From assembly GCA_934168325.1 (NCBI GenBank), contig CAKPNG010000003.1, positions 3,500-67,499 on the forward strand: a stretch of 64,000 bases of DNA, in the 5' to 3' direction. The position numbers and the translations under genes are program-made. This document shows positions 1 to 9,328 of this stretch, piece by piece; within the stretch, counting starts at the first letter, position 1, and each line of letters begins with the position of its first letter. This DNA comes from an uncultured Bacilli bacterium. Its GTDB lineage: Bacteria; Bacillota_I; Bacilli_A; RFN20; CAG-826. Under the pieces are notes generated by a model. That model did no database searches. It was given only the letters and a program-made list of their open reading frames with translations, and had not been told where the DNA came from.

Positions 1-134
1 ATTGATGTAGTTATTAAGAAAACAATAAAATAAGTTAACAAATATTAGTATTTAATTCTAATTTATTAGCAATAAACCTATTAAACATATACAAATATTA
101 ATATTATTAATAAAATATTAACGAGGTAAAAAAT
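1..134 (+). promoter_or_regulatory. Upstream region of the locus A operon
   Basis: Gene-free, extremely AT-rich leader ahead of the first lipoprotein gene. It contains two similar copies of CAAATATTARTATT at 39-52 and 92-105, spaced 53 bases apart. The ribosome binding site GAGG lies near 123. No clean -35/-10 pair could be chosen in this composition. The repeats could be regulator sites or chance. Confidence 0.3.
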
Positions 135-1646
135 ATGAAAAAGAATATTATAACAATTGCTACGATGTTGTGTACAAGTGCAATTCTTGCATCTTGTGGA
201 AATACCCCAAAAGAAGATAATAAAGATAAATTTAAAGATAGTCGTTTAGATTTATTTACTGTAGTTAGTGGTGAAATGGATGGAGCTGAATTTGTTCCAG
301 ATGGAAAAACTGTTGATTTTAAATCTTTATATGAAGCTGCTAATTATGTTTATGAAAATTGTGAAAATGGTAGTTTTGTAAAAGCTAAAGATGATGCTAC
401 AAATACTAAAATCTTTCAAAAAAGAACAAGTGTAGATTCTATTAGAGGTGATAATATCTATGATCAATGGTTCTATTATGATATGGGTAATAATGGAACT
501 TTAGATGGTTATAGTCAATATGTAGCAGGTTACGTTGATACTAATATTGGTGAAAAATATAATAGATTATATGTTACTACTGATTGTTTAAAGCAAAGTT
601 ATCAACCTTATTATTTATTAAGACATGAAACTTTAAAAACAGCTAGCTGGAACTTATTACCATTATTAGATACATCTATTAGATATAATCCTCATGCTTT
701 TACAGGTATGAGAGAAATCACTTATAAATTTGATTTAACTCAATCTAAAATTAGACCTTCTTATTCAAAAGATCAAAAAGTCGAACCTTTAATTACATTA
801 TCTCAAGTTGATTCATATAACTGGTCTAACCAAGGTATTTATATGGATACAGATACTGGTAATTGGTATTATCTTAAAGGTGAAACTCAATCTGATTCTA
901 AAATTTTAGATTATGATAACAAAGAAGTAATATTAACATCTACTTGGGATAAAGAAAAACAAGAATATACACCAGATGGTGATGTTAAAATGACTCTTAC
1001 CTATGTATTTGATAAAGAAGAAGAAACTTGGACTAATGATTTAGCAATTGAAGTTACATATAAAGATGGAACAACTAAATCATTTAAGAAAAATTATGAT
1101 TATGTAAATATTAATGGTCGTGGTACTCCTAGAGCTAATATTTCTTTAGATTTAGTTGCAGGTAACGATAAAGTTGAAGAAGGAAGTTATGCACCTGATT
1201 TTATGTGTGGAGCTTACTTTAAAAATATTGTTGTTAGTGAAGCTAAGGGCACTGTACCTGAAGGACTTACTGATGAAGAATACGGTGGCGATAGTGATAT
1301 GTGCTGTAAACCTGGTGAAACTTATAATTTATTAGCAAGTGCTGAGAAAAATGATGCAGATTGTGAAATTATTTTAGATAATTATGGCTTAATTAATTAT
1401 CATAATGATGTTAAAGATAAAGATATTTATGATATTAGTTATGAACAAATCGCACCTACTACTTTAAGAACTAAAGAAGTATTAGAGGTTGAACAAGAAA
1501 TTGCTAAAATTAAAGATACTGATACTAAAGATAGTGCAATTGTTATAAAAACATTACCTAAATTTAATAAGTTAAGTGCAGTTCAACAAAAATTAGTTAC
1601 TAGAATTGATGGTTACACTCAATTAGAAAAAGCTATTGAAAGATAA
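135..1646 (+). CDS. Lipoprotein of unknown function, first gene of locus A
   Basis: A 503-residue surface lipoprotein. A basic start is followed by a hydrophobic stretch and the lipobox LASC, with Cys at about residue 21, so the mature protein should be lipid-anchored outside the membrane. The ATG is preceded by GAGG. The body is rich in aromatic residues, Asp and Asn and looks like extracellular beta structure, but I recognise no catalytic motif. A short stretch (LYEAANYVYEN, then IFQKRTS) resembles LYKAIRIAGEN and IFKRTKAS in the next gene, so the two may be distant paralogues. It lies immediately upstream of the sugar ABC transporter genes, so glycan binding at the surface is a reasonable guess and no more. 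Confidence 0.75.
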   Translation: MKKNIITIATMLCTSAILASCGNTPKEDNKDKFKDSRLDLFTVVSGEMDGAEFVPDGKTVDFKSLYEAANYVYENCENGSFVKAKDDATNTKIFQKRTSVDSIRGDNIYDQWFYYDMGNNGTLDGYSQYVAGYVDTNIGEKYNRLYVTTDCLKQSYQPYYLLRHETLKTASWNLLPLLDTSIRYNPHAFTGMREITYKFDLTQSKIRPSYSKDQKVEPLITLSQVDSYNWSNQGIYMDTDTGNWYYLKGETQSDSKILDYDNKEVILTSTWDKEKQEYTPDGDVKMTLTYVFDKEEETWTNDLAIEVTYKDGTTKSFKKNYDYVNINGRGTPRANISLDLVAGNDKVEEGSYAPDFMCGAYFKNIVVSEAKGTVPEGLTDEEYGGDSDMCCKPGETYNLLASAEKNDADCEIILDNYGLINYHNDVKDKDIYDISYEQIAPTTLRTKEVLEVEQEIAKIKDTDTKDSAIVIKTLPKFNKLSAVQQKLVTRIDGYTQLEKAIER

Positions 1647-1651
1647 ATTTT

Positions 1652-3031
1652 ATGAATATAAAGAATATATCTTATTATTTAGGAATAGGTCTTATTAGTT
1701 TATCCTTAGTTGGATGTGGTAAAACTGATAATCCTCCAATTAATGAACCTTCTATTACAAATCCAAATATTTATGACGAGGTAAAAGAAGATTCTAATAA
1801 GATCAAATTAACTGCTCCATTTTCTATTTATAATGAAGATGGTTCTATTCCAGTAGATTTAAAATATAAAGGAAGTAAATTAGAATCTAATACGTTTACT
1901 AATTTATATAAAGCAATAAGAATTGCTGGAGAAAATTCATCAACTAAGATTAAATTACAAGTTCAAGATAGTAATTTTAATCAAATATTTAAAAGAACAA
2001 AAGCAAGTAATTGGTATGTTTTTGATGGTCATGACTATGTTGGTAATGATACAAAAACTAATGCCTTAACTTATACTACAACTCATAAAGATTCATATGC
2101 TATTTCAGGAGATGGTAAAGGATATTCTTATTTAGGTCGAGATGATTATAGAGAAGATATGAATTTACAATCAAATATATTAGAGCTTAATGCTGGTGCA
2201 TATAATTATATGTTTTCTACTACTGGTGTAGGAAAAGGCGAAAACGGTACTAATATAAATGGTTTTGCATATGCTAATGCTAATGTTAGATTAAGTGAAA
2301 TGAAATACCGTCAAACTGAAGATGGAGATCATTGGAATGCTTATATTTTCTTTAATTTACAAGCTAAAAATCATGCAGATCTCGGCTTAATTGGTACAGT
2401 TAGTGGTGATAAATTAGTTTGGAAATTATTTAGAAATTGTGGTTCTAAATCACATGGAACACAAGGATTCTTTGTTTATCAAGATAAAATAATTACAACA
2501 TCTAAATATTATGATAGTACTACAAAAGAATATTCTGGATGTGATGATTTAAATTTTGAAGCTGTTGGATATAGTAATGGATGGATTTTAAATGTTACTA
2601 ATTTAGCAACAGGTAAAGTAGAATCATTTAGTGATTTACATTATGAAGAAGATGGAAAAACTCCACTTATTGAAAATGGTAATGATGTAACTACTTATTA
2701 TAGAGTTCTTGTAGCATCATCTTATTGTCCAGTTGTTGGAAATGTATGGAACTGGGATTGTGGTGCTAAAACTGAAAATGTAGTTTGGGATAATATTAAA
2801 ATTAGTAGATATATTGGTGATGATATTACTGAATATCGTAAAGATAGTACTATAAAATATGATTTTTATCCTGATACAGATTTATTAAGAGATGGATATT
2901 CTCAAGGTGCTTTTGCTAGTAGTTTTGAATACGGTACTAGAAAAGAAGATGGTAAATATAAATCTGGTAATACTTATAAAAAAGGTGATAAATATTTAAT
3001 ACAAAGCGTTTGTTATACAAACAAGTGGTAA
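1652..3031 (+). CDS. Lipoprotein, possible glycan-binding surface protein
   Basis: A 459-residue lipoprotein with an N-terminal hydrophobic segment ending in the lipobox LVGC (Cys about residue 22). It starts five bases after the previous stop, which indicates co-transcription and perhaps translational coupling because no strong ribosome binding site is visible. The mature part has many Gly, Asn and Tyr residues, and a late stretch reads VVWDNIKISRYIG, of the kind that closes concanavalin/lectin-like beta-sandwich domains. No catalytic residues could be assigned. It is probably a distant paralogue of the preceding lipoprotein. Its position next to the binding protein suggests a role in capturing glycan at the surface (inference). 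Confidence 0.7.
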   Translation: MNIKNISYYLGIGLISLSLVGCGKTDNPPINEPSITNPNIYDEVKEDSNKIKLTAPFSIYNEDGSIPVDLKYKGSKLESNTFTNLYKAIRIAGENSSTKIKLQVQDSNFNQIFKRTKASNWYVFDGHDYVGNDTKTNALTYTTTHKDSYAISGDGKGYSYLGRDDYREDMNLQSNILELNAGAYNYMFSTTGVGKGENGTNINGFAYANANVRLSEMKYRQTEDGDHWNAYIFFNLQAKNHADLGLIGTVSGDKLVWKLFRNCGSKSHGTQGFFVYQDKIITTSKYYDSTTKEYSGCDDLNFEAVGYSNGWILNVTNLATGKVESFSDLHYEEDGKTPLIENGNDVTTYYRVLVASSYCPVVGNVWNWDCGAKTENVVWDNIKISRYIGDDITEYRKDSTIKYDFYPDTDLLRDGYSQGAFASSFEYGTRKEDGKYKSGNTYKKGDKYLIQSVCYTNKW

Positions 3032-3046
3032 TAGGAGGATTTAACT

Positions 3047-4699
3047 ATGAGAAAGAAAGGACATTTAATTGCTACAAGTTTAGCATTAATTAGTATAATT
3101 ACTTCATGTGGAAGTGCAATTGATCCTACAGCTGATTGGACAATTGATGTAAATAAAAATAAGAGTAATATTACTTTAAATACTTACTTCCCTAATAGTA
3201 CTAAAAGTAATGATTTCTTTCAAAATAGTTATATTCCTAAACAATTAGAAAAAATTACTGGTTATAAAGTTAAATATAATCAAACTAGTGAAGGAGCAGC
3301 TGATTCTCAAGTTCAATCAATGTTAACTGGAAAAGAAAAGATTGATATGCTTAAGATATCTCCTACATTATTTAATAATTATGTTACTCAAGGTTATTTT
3401 ACAGATTTAACTGATGGTATCGATAAATATTGTCCTAATCTTAAAACTTGTGCAAAGATAACTAAAGAACAATGGGATGCTGTTACTTATAATGGTAAAA
3501 TTTATGCTTTACCTGAAATTGGTCATACTTCAATGGTTAATGTTGGACTTATTTGGAATTTTGATCATTTAAAGAGTGTAAATATTAATAAGCTTCCTAA
3601 AACTATTACTGAAGTTGATGAAGCTTTAAAAGCTTTACAAACTAAATATGGTAATGATACTAATTATCATGCTTTAGGACTTCCAGGAACAATGAGCGAA
3701 GCTAATCCTTTTGCTGCTGCTTTTGATGTTCCATGTAATTTCTTTATTAACGATAATAATGAAATTGAAAATATGTTATTTTCTAGTCGTATGGAAGAAT
3801 ATTTAAAATATATGAACACTTTAGCAACTGGTAATATTATTGCTCAAGGTTGGTCATCTCAAACAGAAAGTGCTTGTATGAATAACTTTGTTAGTGGTTT
3901 TAGTAGTTGTATGGTTATATCTTATTGGAATGTTACTAATTTAAGAAGTTCATTAATTTCTTCTTATAAAGGATTTCCAAGTGATGTTATAACTGAAAAT
4001 AGTAAAAAAGATTATGTTTATGGTAAAAATAATCATCAATATGGTTTTGCTAGCGATGATGCTTTAGTTCAATGGGAAGTCTTTATTAAAGGAGATGGAA
4101 AATTTGGAACTAATGTTCAAACTGAAGGTAGATCTAGAGATTCTAGAGGAGTTGGTTATTATATAACTATTCCTGTTGCAAGTAGTAAAAATGCTGCTTA
4201 TACATTAGATTGGATTAATTATAAATTAACTGAAGAAGCAACTATTTTAAATGTTGCTGGTACTGAAGGAATTCATTATGAAAGAGTAACTAAAGATGAT
4301 AAAGATGCAGTTAAACTCTTGACTGGTACTGATCCTGAAGAATATGTAAAAGTTTTACCTAAATTCTATGATGAAATTAGTGGAACTAGTCAATATCAAA
4401 CATCTGTTAATGGAGATGTTGCTAGAAAATGGTGGCCTGTAGCTGAAGTTGGATTTAATGCTTGGGAAGTATTAATGATTGATGAAAGTAGAGTCATATT
4501 AGATCCATTTGCTTTACATCCAGTTTTAACTGAATTTTCAAAAGTTGATTTATTAGCTAGAAATTATGTAGTTACTCAATTACAAAATATTATAAATAAA
4601 GGAATCGATAAATTAGAGAATGCTAGAAAGACTTATAAGAGTCGTTTCTGGAAAGAAGCTGTTAAAAACGAAGTAAATAATTGGTATAAAAATAAATAA
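3047..4699 (+). CDS. Sugar ABC transporter solute-binding lipoprotein
   Basis: A 550-residue extracellular solute-binding protein for a carbohydrate (CUT1-type) ABC importer. It begins with a lipoprotein signal ending ITSC (Cys about residue 21) and has a strong ribosome binding site, TAGGAGG. The early segment (QLEKITGYKV, then MLTGKEKIDMLKI, then GYFTDLTDGIDKY) matches the first lobe of family 1 binding proteins of the LplA type. Two permease genes follow directly. The ATPase is encoded later in the same operon at 16308. Cytosolic GH20, GH31 and GH36 enzymes downstream suggest the ligand is an oligosaccharide containing HexNAc and alpha-linked hexose, but the binding specificity cannot be read from sequence. 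Confidence 0.9.
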   Translation: MRKKGHLIATSLALISIITSCGSAIDPTADWTIDVNKNKSNITLNTYFPNSTKSNDFFQNSYIPKQLEKITGYKVKYNQTSEGAADSQVQSMLTGKEKIDMLKISPTLFNNYVTQGYFTDLTDGIDKYCPNLKTCAKITKEQWDAVTYNGKIYALPEIGHTSMVNVGLIWNFDHLKSVNINKLPKTITEVDEALKALQTKYGNDTNYHALGLPGTMSEANPFAAAFDVPCNFFINDNNEIENMLFSSRMEEYLKYMNTLATGNIIAQGWSSQTESACMNNFVSGFSSCMVISYWNVTNLRSSLISSYKGFPSDVITENSKKDYVYGKNNHQYGFASDDALVQWEVFIKGDGKFGTNVQTEGRSRDSRGVGYYITIPVASSKNAAYTLDWINYKLTEEATILNVAGTEGIHYERVTKDDKDAVKLLTGTDPEEYVKVLPKFYDEISGTSQYQTSVNGDVARKWWPVAEVGFNAWEVLMIDESRVILDPFALHPVLTEFSKVDLLARNYVVTQLQNIINKGIDKLENARKTYKSRFWKEAVKNEVNNWYKNK

Positions 4700-4723
4700 A
4701 AATATTGGGGTTCTGCAGGGTTT

Positions 4724-5752
4724 ATGATTAGTTTAAGCGTAAAAAGAAGAGGAATTAAAAAGCTTAATGTTAAGAAAGTTAACTATTTTCATAGAATAGG
4801 AGTAAAGATAAAAAAATATGCTTCGATATTTTGGTTTATCTTACCAGCTGGATTTTTAGCATTCTTATTTGGATATCTCCCTTTAATTTTTATCTTAGCT
4901 GCTTTTAAATCTGATTTTAATTTAGCTTTAAATTCACCTTTAACAGAACTATTTAGAAACAATTGGTCATTTATTCAATTTAGTAAGATATTTGGAGAAA
5001 ATGGAGAACAATTTGGATTAGCTGTTGCCAATACTTTAATTATTAATGTTATAAAAATATTATTAGTTTTCCCTTTCTCAATATTACTTGCAATTATGTT
5101 AAGTGAAGTAAAATCGACTTTTGCTTCTAAATTAATATTAATTATTCTTTGCTTACCTAATTTCTTAAGTTGGCCAACTGTTATTGGTATTTGGAATAAC
5201 TTATTTAAAGATCAAAATGGTGTTATTAATAATATTTTGATGAATTTAGGTTTAATTAAGACACCAATTTATTGGTTTGGTGATAATGTTGGTGGTAATG
5301 AAGGATTAAATCTATTTAAATTCTTTGCAATTTTAATGGATGCTTGGAAGGGAAGCGGATGGAATTCTATTATGTTTTATACTGCAATTATGAGTATTGA
5401 TAAATCATATTATGAAGCTGCTGAACTTGATGGCGCTAGTAAGATTCAACAAATTAAGAGTTTAACAATTCCTTCAATTTTTCCAACTATTGCTTTGATG
5501 TTTATTATGAATATAACTTATATTCTTTCAAGTGGATTTGAAGAAATTAATTTATTAGCGAATATTAGTGATCCTAATTTAAAAGAATCAATGAAAACAC
5601 TTGATGTTTATTTATATGAAGTTGCTTTAGGAGCTGGTGCGGATATGAGTTTTGCTACAGCTTTAGGTATATTTAATTCAACTGTCTCACTTATATTTAT
5701 GTTATGTGGAAATAAGATAAGTAAGAAATTATTAAATAGAGGTTTATGGTAA
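4724..5752 (+). CDS. Sugar ABC transporter permease, LplB/UgpA type
   Basis: A 342-residue inner-membrane permease of a CUT1 sugar importer. Hydrophobic helices begin around residue 37 (IFWFILPAGFLAFLFGYLP). The cytoplasmic EAA loop reads EAAELDGASKIQQIKSL and is where the ATPase docks. It pairs with the permease that begins two bases after its stop. The ribosome binding site is an atypical GCAGGG before the ATG. The basic N-terminal tail (about 30 residues) is common in the LplB branch. Together with the preceding lipoprotein it should form the importer feeding the glycosidases of locus A. Confidence 0.93.
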   Translation: MISLSVKRRGIKKLNVKKVNYFHRIGVKIKKYASIFWFILPAGFLAFLFGYLPLIFILAAFKSDFNLALNSPLTELFRNNWSFIQFSKIFGENGEQFGLAVANTLIINVIKILLVFPFSILLAIMLSEVKSTFASKLILIILCLPNFLSWPTVIGIWNNLFKDQNGVINNILMNLGLIKTPIYWFGDNVGGNEGLNLFKFFAILMDAWKGSGWNSIMFYTAIMSIDKSYYEAAELDGASKIQQIKSLTIPSIFPTIALMFIMNITYILSSGFEEINLLANISDPNLKESMKTLDVYLYEVALGAGADMSFATALGIFNSTVSLIFMLCGNKISKKLLNRGLW

Positions 5753-5753
5753 T

Positions 5754-6659
5754 ATGACTGGTTTTATTAGTTTAAAAAAGAAAAGATTAAGAAAAAGTAT
5801 TAAAAAACCTACTGGTGATCGTGTATTTAATGGTTTAAATATCTTCTTTTTAGTTCTTTTTTGTTTAATAGTTATTATTCCTTTATTAAATTTAATTGCT
5901 TTTGCTTTTTCTACTGGTACTAGAAATAGTGAAGTTACTTTTTTACCAGTTGGATTTACATTTGATATGTTTTCTTATGTTATGAAGGACGTTGCTTTTT
6001 GGAGAAGTGCTTTAAATTCTGTTATTATCACAGTTTGTGTTACTTTCCTTTCTAATTTATTTATGGCAATGGCTGCTTATCCTTTATCTAAACCTGATTT
6101 TCCATTTAAAAAAGGTATCTTAACATTCTTTATTATCACAATGCTATTTAGTGCTGGTATTGTTCCTGCTGTTTTACTTTTAAGAGATTTAGGGTTATAT
6201 GGAACTATTTGGGGTGTAATTATAATTTCTATTAATAATGTTTTTAATATGTTACTTTATAAATCTTTCTTTGAAGGATTACCTAAAGAAACTATTGAAG
6301 CAGCTGAAGTTGATGGGGTTAGTAATTTCCAAATGTTTATTAAGATAGTTTTACCAATGTCTTTACCTGTATTTGCTAGTTGTGCATTCTTTACAATTGT
6401 TGGTACATGGAATTCTTATAGTGGTGCTTTAATGTTTATTGGTACGACTAGTGATAAAGAAGCATTCTGGCCATTATCTTTATATATTTATAATTTATTA
6501 CAATATAGTCCATCTACTGATCCTACTAGTTTCTTAAATACTAATTTAACTAATGTTCAATCAGCATCAATTATTATTAGTGTTATTCCTATTTTAATTA
6601 TTTATCCATTTGTTATTAGATATATTAAATCTGGTATTACTTTAGGTAGTGAAAAGTGA
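5754..6659 (+). CDS. Sugar ABC transporter permease, LplC/UgpE type
   Basis: A 301-residue second permease of the same importer. It has six predicted hydrophobic helices and the EAA loop EAAEVDGVSNFQMFIKIVLP at about two thirds of its length, as in MalG/LplC-like proteins. It starts two bases after the LplB-type permease. The gene ends in TGA, one of the cases showing that TGA is a stop in this organism. Downstream, the SGNH esterase gene begins ten bases later with its own GAGG box. Confidence 0.93.
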   Translation: MTGFISLKKKRLRKSIKKPTGDRVFNGLNIFFLVLFCLIVIIPLLNLIAFAFSTGTRNSEVTFLPVGFTFDMFSYVMKDVAFWRSALNSVIITVCVTFLSNLFMAMAAYPLSKPDFPFKKGILTFFIITMLFSAGIVPAVLLLRDLGLYGTIWGVIIISINNVFNMLLYKSFFEGLPKETIEAAEVDGVSNFQMFIKIVLPMSLPVFASCAFFTIVGTWNSYSGALMFIGTTSDKEAFWPLSLYIYNLLQYSPSTDPTSFLNTNLTNVQSASIIISVIPILIIYPFVIRYIKSGITLGSEK

Positions 6660-6669
6660 GGATATAAAT

Positions 6670-7797
6670 ATGTATAGTGATTTAGAAAGAAACGAAATAT
6701 TTTTAAAAGCTAAAGAAAGTGCACCTATTTATAATAATGATGATTTAATGTTTTATTATGCCTTAAATAAAGATTTATTTACTTTATATGGGACAGGTAT
6801 TAAAGAAAAGAATACATATTATAGATTTTCTAATGAAGATATTAATAATATTGCTAAAGTAAGTGCTGATGTTAGTTTTTTAGCTACTCATAGTGCTGGT
6901 ATTAAATTAAGATTTAAGACTAATTTAAGAATTATAAGAATTAGAGTATTAGAAAATGGAATTCATGATATGCGTAATATGAATTTTATGGCACAATGTG
7001 GATTTGATTTATATTCCAAAGAAGATGGTGACAAAAAATTTATTTATCAAAATACATCATTTCCTAATTATATAGATAATAAGAAATATATTGCTGATAT
7101 TGGGTTATATAATGATAAAAAAGAACGTGATATATTAATTCATTTTCCATTATATTGTGGGGTTATTTATTTAGAAATTGGATTAGAAAAAGATGCAATT
7201 GTTAAACCTTCATTTTATGAAAATGAAGGTAAGATAGTATGCTATGGAACATCTATCTTACAAGGTGGATGTGTTTCTAGACCTGGACTTAATATTACTA
7301 ATGTATTAAGTAGAACATTTTCTAAAGATATTATTAATTATGGCTTTAGTGGAGCTGGATTAATGGAATTAGAGGTTGCAGAAATTATTAATAAAATTGA
7401 TGATATTGATTTATTAATAATTGATGCTGAAGCTAATGCTGGGTGTGATAAATGGATGTATGAAAATTTTGATATTTTCTTAAATGTATTTTATAAGAAA
7501 TATCCTAATCTTCCTATTATTATTATGAATAAAACTCAAATGGCTATTGATTACCAATTTGAGAAAAATAAATTATTAAAAGAATTCTATGATGATTTTT
7601 TAATTAACAAAGTTAAAGAATATCAAGATAAAGGGAAAAATATTATTTTTATAAATAATTACAATCTATTTGATATTTATAAAAATAATTTTGCTGAATG
7701 CACAGTTGATGGGGTTCATCCAAATGATCTAGGAATGTATCTATTAACTAATAATTATATAAAAGCAATTAAACAAATTACTAATAAAAACTATTAG
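6670..7797 (+). CDS. Cytosolic SGNH/GDSL esterase, Lipase_GDSL_3 type
   Basis: A 375-residue two-domain SGNH hydrolase without a signal peptide, so it acts in the cytosol. The N-terminal half (to about residue 180) resembles the non-catalytic SGNH_hydro_N beta domain. The catalytic half opens with CYGTSILQGGCVSRPG, where Ser in GTSI is the nucleophile, and closes with DGVHPND, the Asp-His pair. This arrangement is typical of the Lipase_GDSL_3 family. I chose the ATG at 6670, with GTGAGG just upstream, over a GTG at 6649 that would overlap the permease gene. Its likely job is to remove acyl (for example acetyl) groups from imported sugars; the actual ester is unknown. Confidence 0.85.
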   Translation: MYSDLERNEIFLKAKESAPIYNNDDLMFYYALNKDLFTLYGTGIKEKNTYYRFSNEDINNIAKVSADVSFLATHSAGIKLRFKTNLRIIRIRVLENGIHDMRNMNFMAQCGFDLYSKEDGDKKFIYQNTSFPNYIDNKKYIADIGLYNDKKERDILIHFPLYCGVIYLEIGLEKDAIVKPSFYENEGKIVCYGTSILQGGCVSRPGLNITNVLSRTFSKDIINYGFSGAGLMELEVAEIINKIDDIDLLIIDAEANAGCDKWMYENFDIFLNVFYKKYPNLPIIIMNKTQMAIDYQFEKNKLLKEFYDDFLINKVKEYQDKGKNIIFINNYNLFDIYKNNFAECTVDGVHPNDLGMYLLTNNYIKAIKQITNKNY

Positions 7798-7820
7798 ATG
7801 AATGAAAAAAAGGAGAATAT

Positions 7821-9323
7821 ATGAAGATCGTATTATTGCCTTTAGATGAAAGGCCATGCAATTACCTATATCCTAAAGAGTTACCTCTACAAAAAAATGT
7901 CAATATTGTTACACCAACAAAAGATATTTTAAGCTTAAAAAAAGATGTTTGTAATATTGATAAAATTTCTGATTGGCTTAAAAAAGAATGTTTTGATGCT
8001 GATTTTGCAGTGATTTCTTTAGATACACTCCTTTTTGGAGGTATTATACCTAGTAGATTACACCATCAAAGTTATGAAGAATTATGTGAAAAAATTAAAG
8101 TATTAGAAGATATTAAAAATGTTAATAAAAACATTAAAATTTATTGTAATGAACTTATAATGCGTTGCCCTTCATATTCTTTAAGTGATGAAGAACCATT
8201 CTATTTTGATGAATGTGGAAAAGAAATATTTGAATTAGGTGGAATAATAGATAAAGAAGAACAAGGTATAATTGAAATTAATTCACCTAGAAAAATGGAA
8301 TTATTAAATATTATTAAAAAAGAATATTTAGATGATTTTTTATCTCGTAGAGATATAAATATTAAAATATTGTTACATAATTTAGATTACGTTAATAAGG
8401 GTATCATTGACTTTTTTGTAATACCACAAGATGATTGTAGTGAATTTGGATTTCCTTCAAAAGATCAAAGATTAGTTAAAGCAAAAATTAAAAATGATAA
8501 TTTATTTAATAATGTAATTATGTATCCTGGAGCTGATGAAATTGGCTTAACTTTAATTACTAGAGCAATTAATATTTATAATAATTATAGACCTAAAGTC
8601 TTTGTTAATTATTGTTCTGAATTAGGAAAAAATGCTATTCCAATGTTTGAAGATCGACCAATTTCAGAGACTATTAAATATCATTTATTTAGTACTAATT
8701 GTCTAGAAGTTTATTCTTTAATGGAAGCTGATTGTGTATTAAATATTAATTCTGGTAGTGAATTTGTTCCTAAATGGGATAATAGAAAAGAATTAATATT
8801 TGGTAAAAATAGAAATTTATTAGCGTTTATAGATTTTATTAAATATGCTTTAAATAATAATAAAATAGTTGGTATTGCTGATGTTTGTTATTGTAATGAA
8901 GCTGATAAAGAATTAATGAATTTATTAAAAGATGATAATTTATTATTAAAAATTCATTCTTATGCTGGATGGAATACTTCAAGTAATACTTTAGGTACAA
9001 CAATTGCTAATATGATAAGTTATTATTATTCGAAAGATGAAATTAATAAGAATTATAGTCTTATTTATCGTTATTTAGATGATTATATTTATATGGGTAT
9101 AGTTAGAGATATTATTAATAATAAAATAGTTGATTTAAATAATGGTATTACTAGATTTAATTTAAAATCTGACACTAAAGAATTTGAAGAACTTAGTAAA
9201 GATTTAATTATAAAAGAAGCTAATAAATTTGGTATTAATGTAGATAAATATTTTAAGAAATTTGATGTTTCTTTTATATGGAATAGAACTTTTGAGATCG
9301 AATTTGATACCGAAAGGATATAA
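7821..9323 (+). CDS. DUF4127 family protein
   Basis: A 500-residue cytosolic protein opening with MKIVLLPLDERPCNYLYP, the hallmark start of DUF4127 proteins, which have no established function that I know of. Other conserved-looking stretches are DTLLFGGIIPSR near residue 68, YPGADEIGLTLITRA in the middle, and GWNTSSNTLGT near residue 390. No signal peptide or membrane segment is seen. The start has a good box, AAAGGAG. It lies between a sugar esterase and a ROK sugar kinase and upstream of GH20, so an enzyme acting on an amino sugar or sugar derivative is a fair guess, but the chemistry is open. Confidence 0.85.
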   Translation: MKIVLLPLDERPCNYLYPKELPLQKNVNIVTPTKDILSLKKDVCNIDKISDWLKKECFDADFAVISLDTLLFGGIIPSRLHHQSYEELCEKIKVLEDIKNVNKNIKIYCNELIMRCPSYSLSDEEPFYFDECGKEIFELGGIIDKEEQGIIEINSPRKMELLNIIKKEYLDDFLSRRDINIKILLHNLDYVNKGIIDFFVIPQDDCSEFGFPSKDQRLVKAKIKNDNLFNNVIMYPGADEIGLTLITRAINIYNNYRPKVFVNYCSELGKNAIPMFEDRPISETIKYHLFSTNCLEVYSLMEADCVLNINSGSEFVPKWDNRKELIFGKNRNLLAFIDFIKYALNNNKIVGIADVCYCNEADKELMNLLKDDNLLLKIHSYAGWNTSSNTLGTTIANMISYYYSKDEINKNYSLIYRYLDDYIYMGIVRDIINNKIVDLNNGITRFNLKSDTKEFEELSKDLIIKEANKFGINVDKYFKKFDVSFIWNRTFEIEFDTERI

Positions 9324-9328
9324 ATAAA

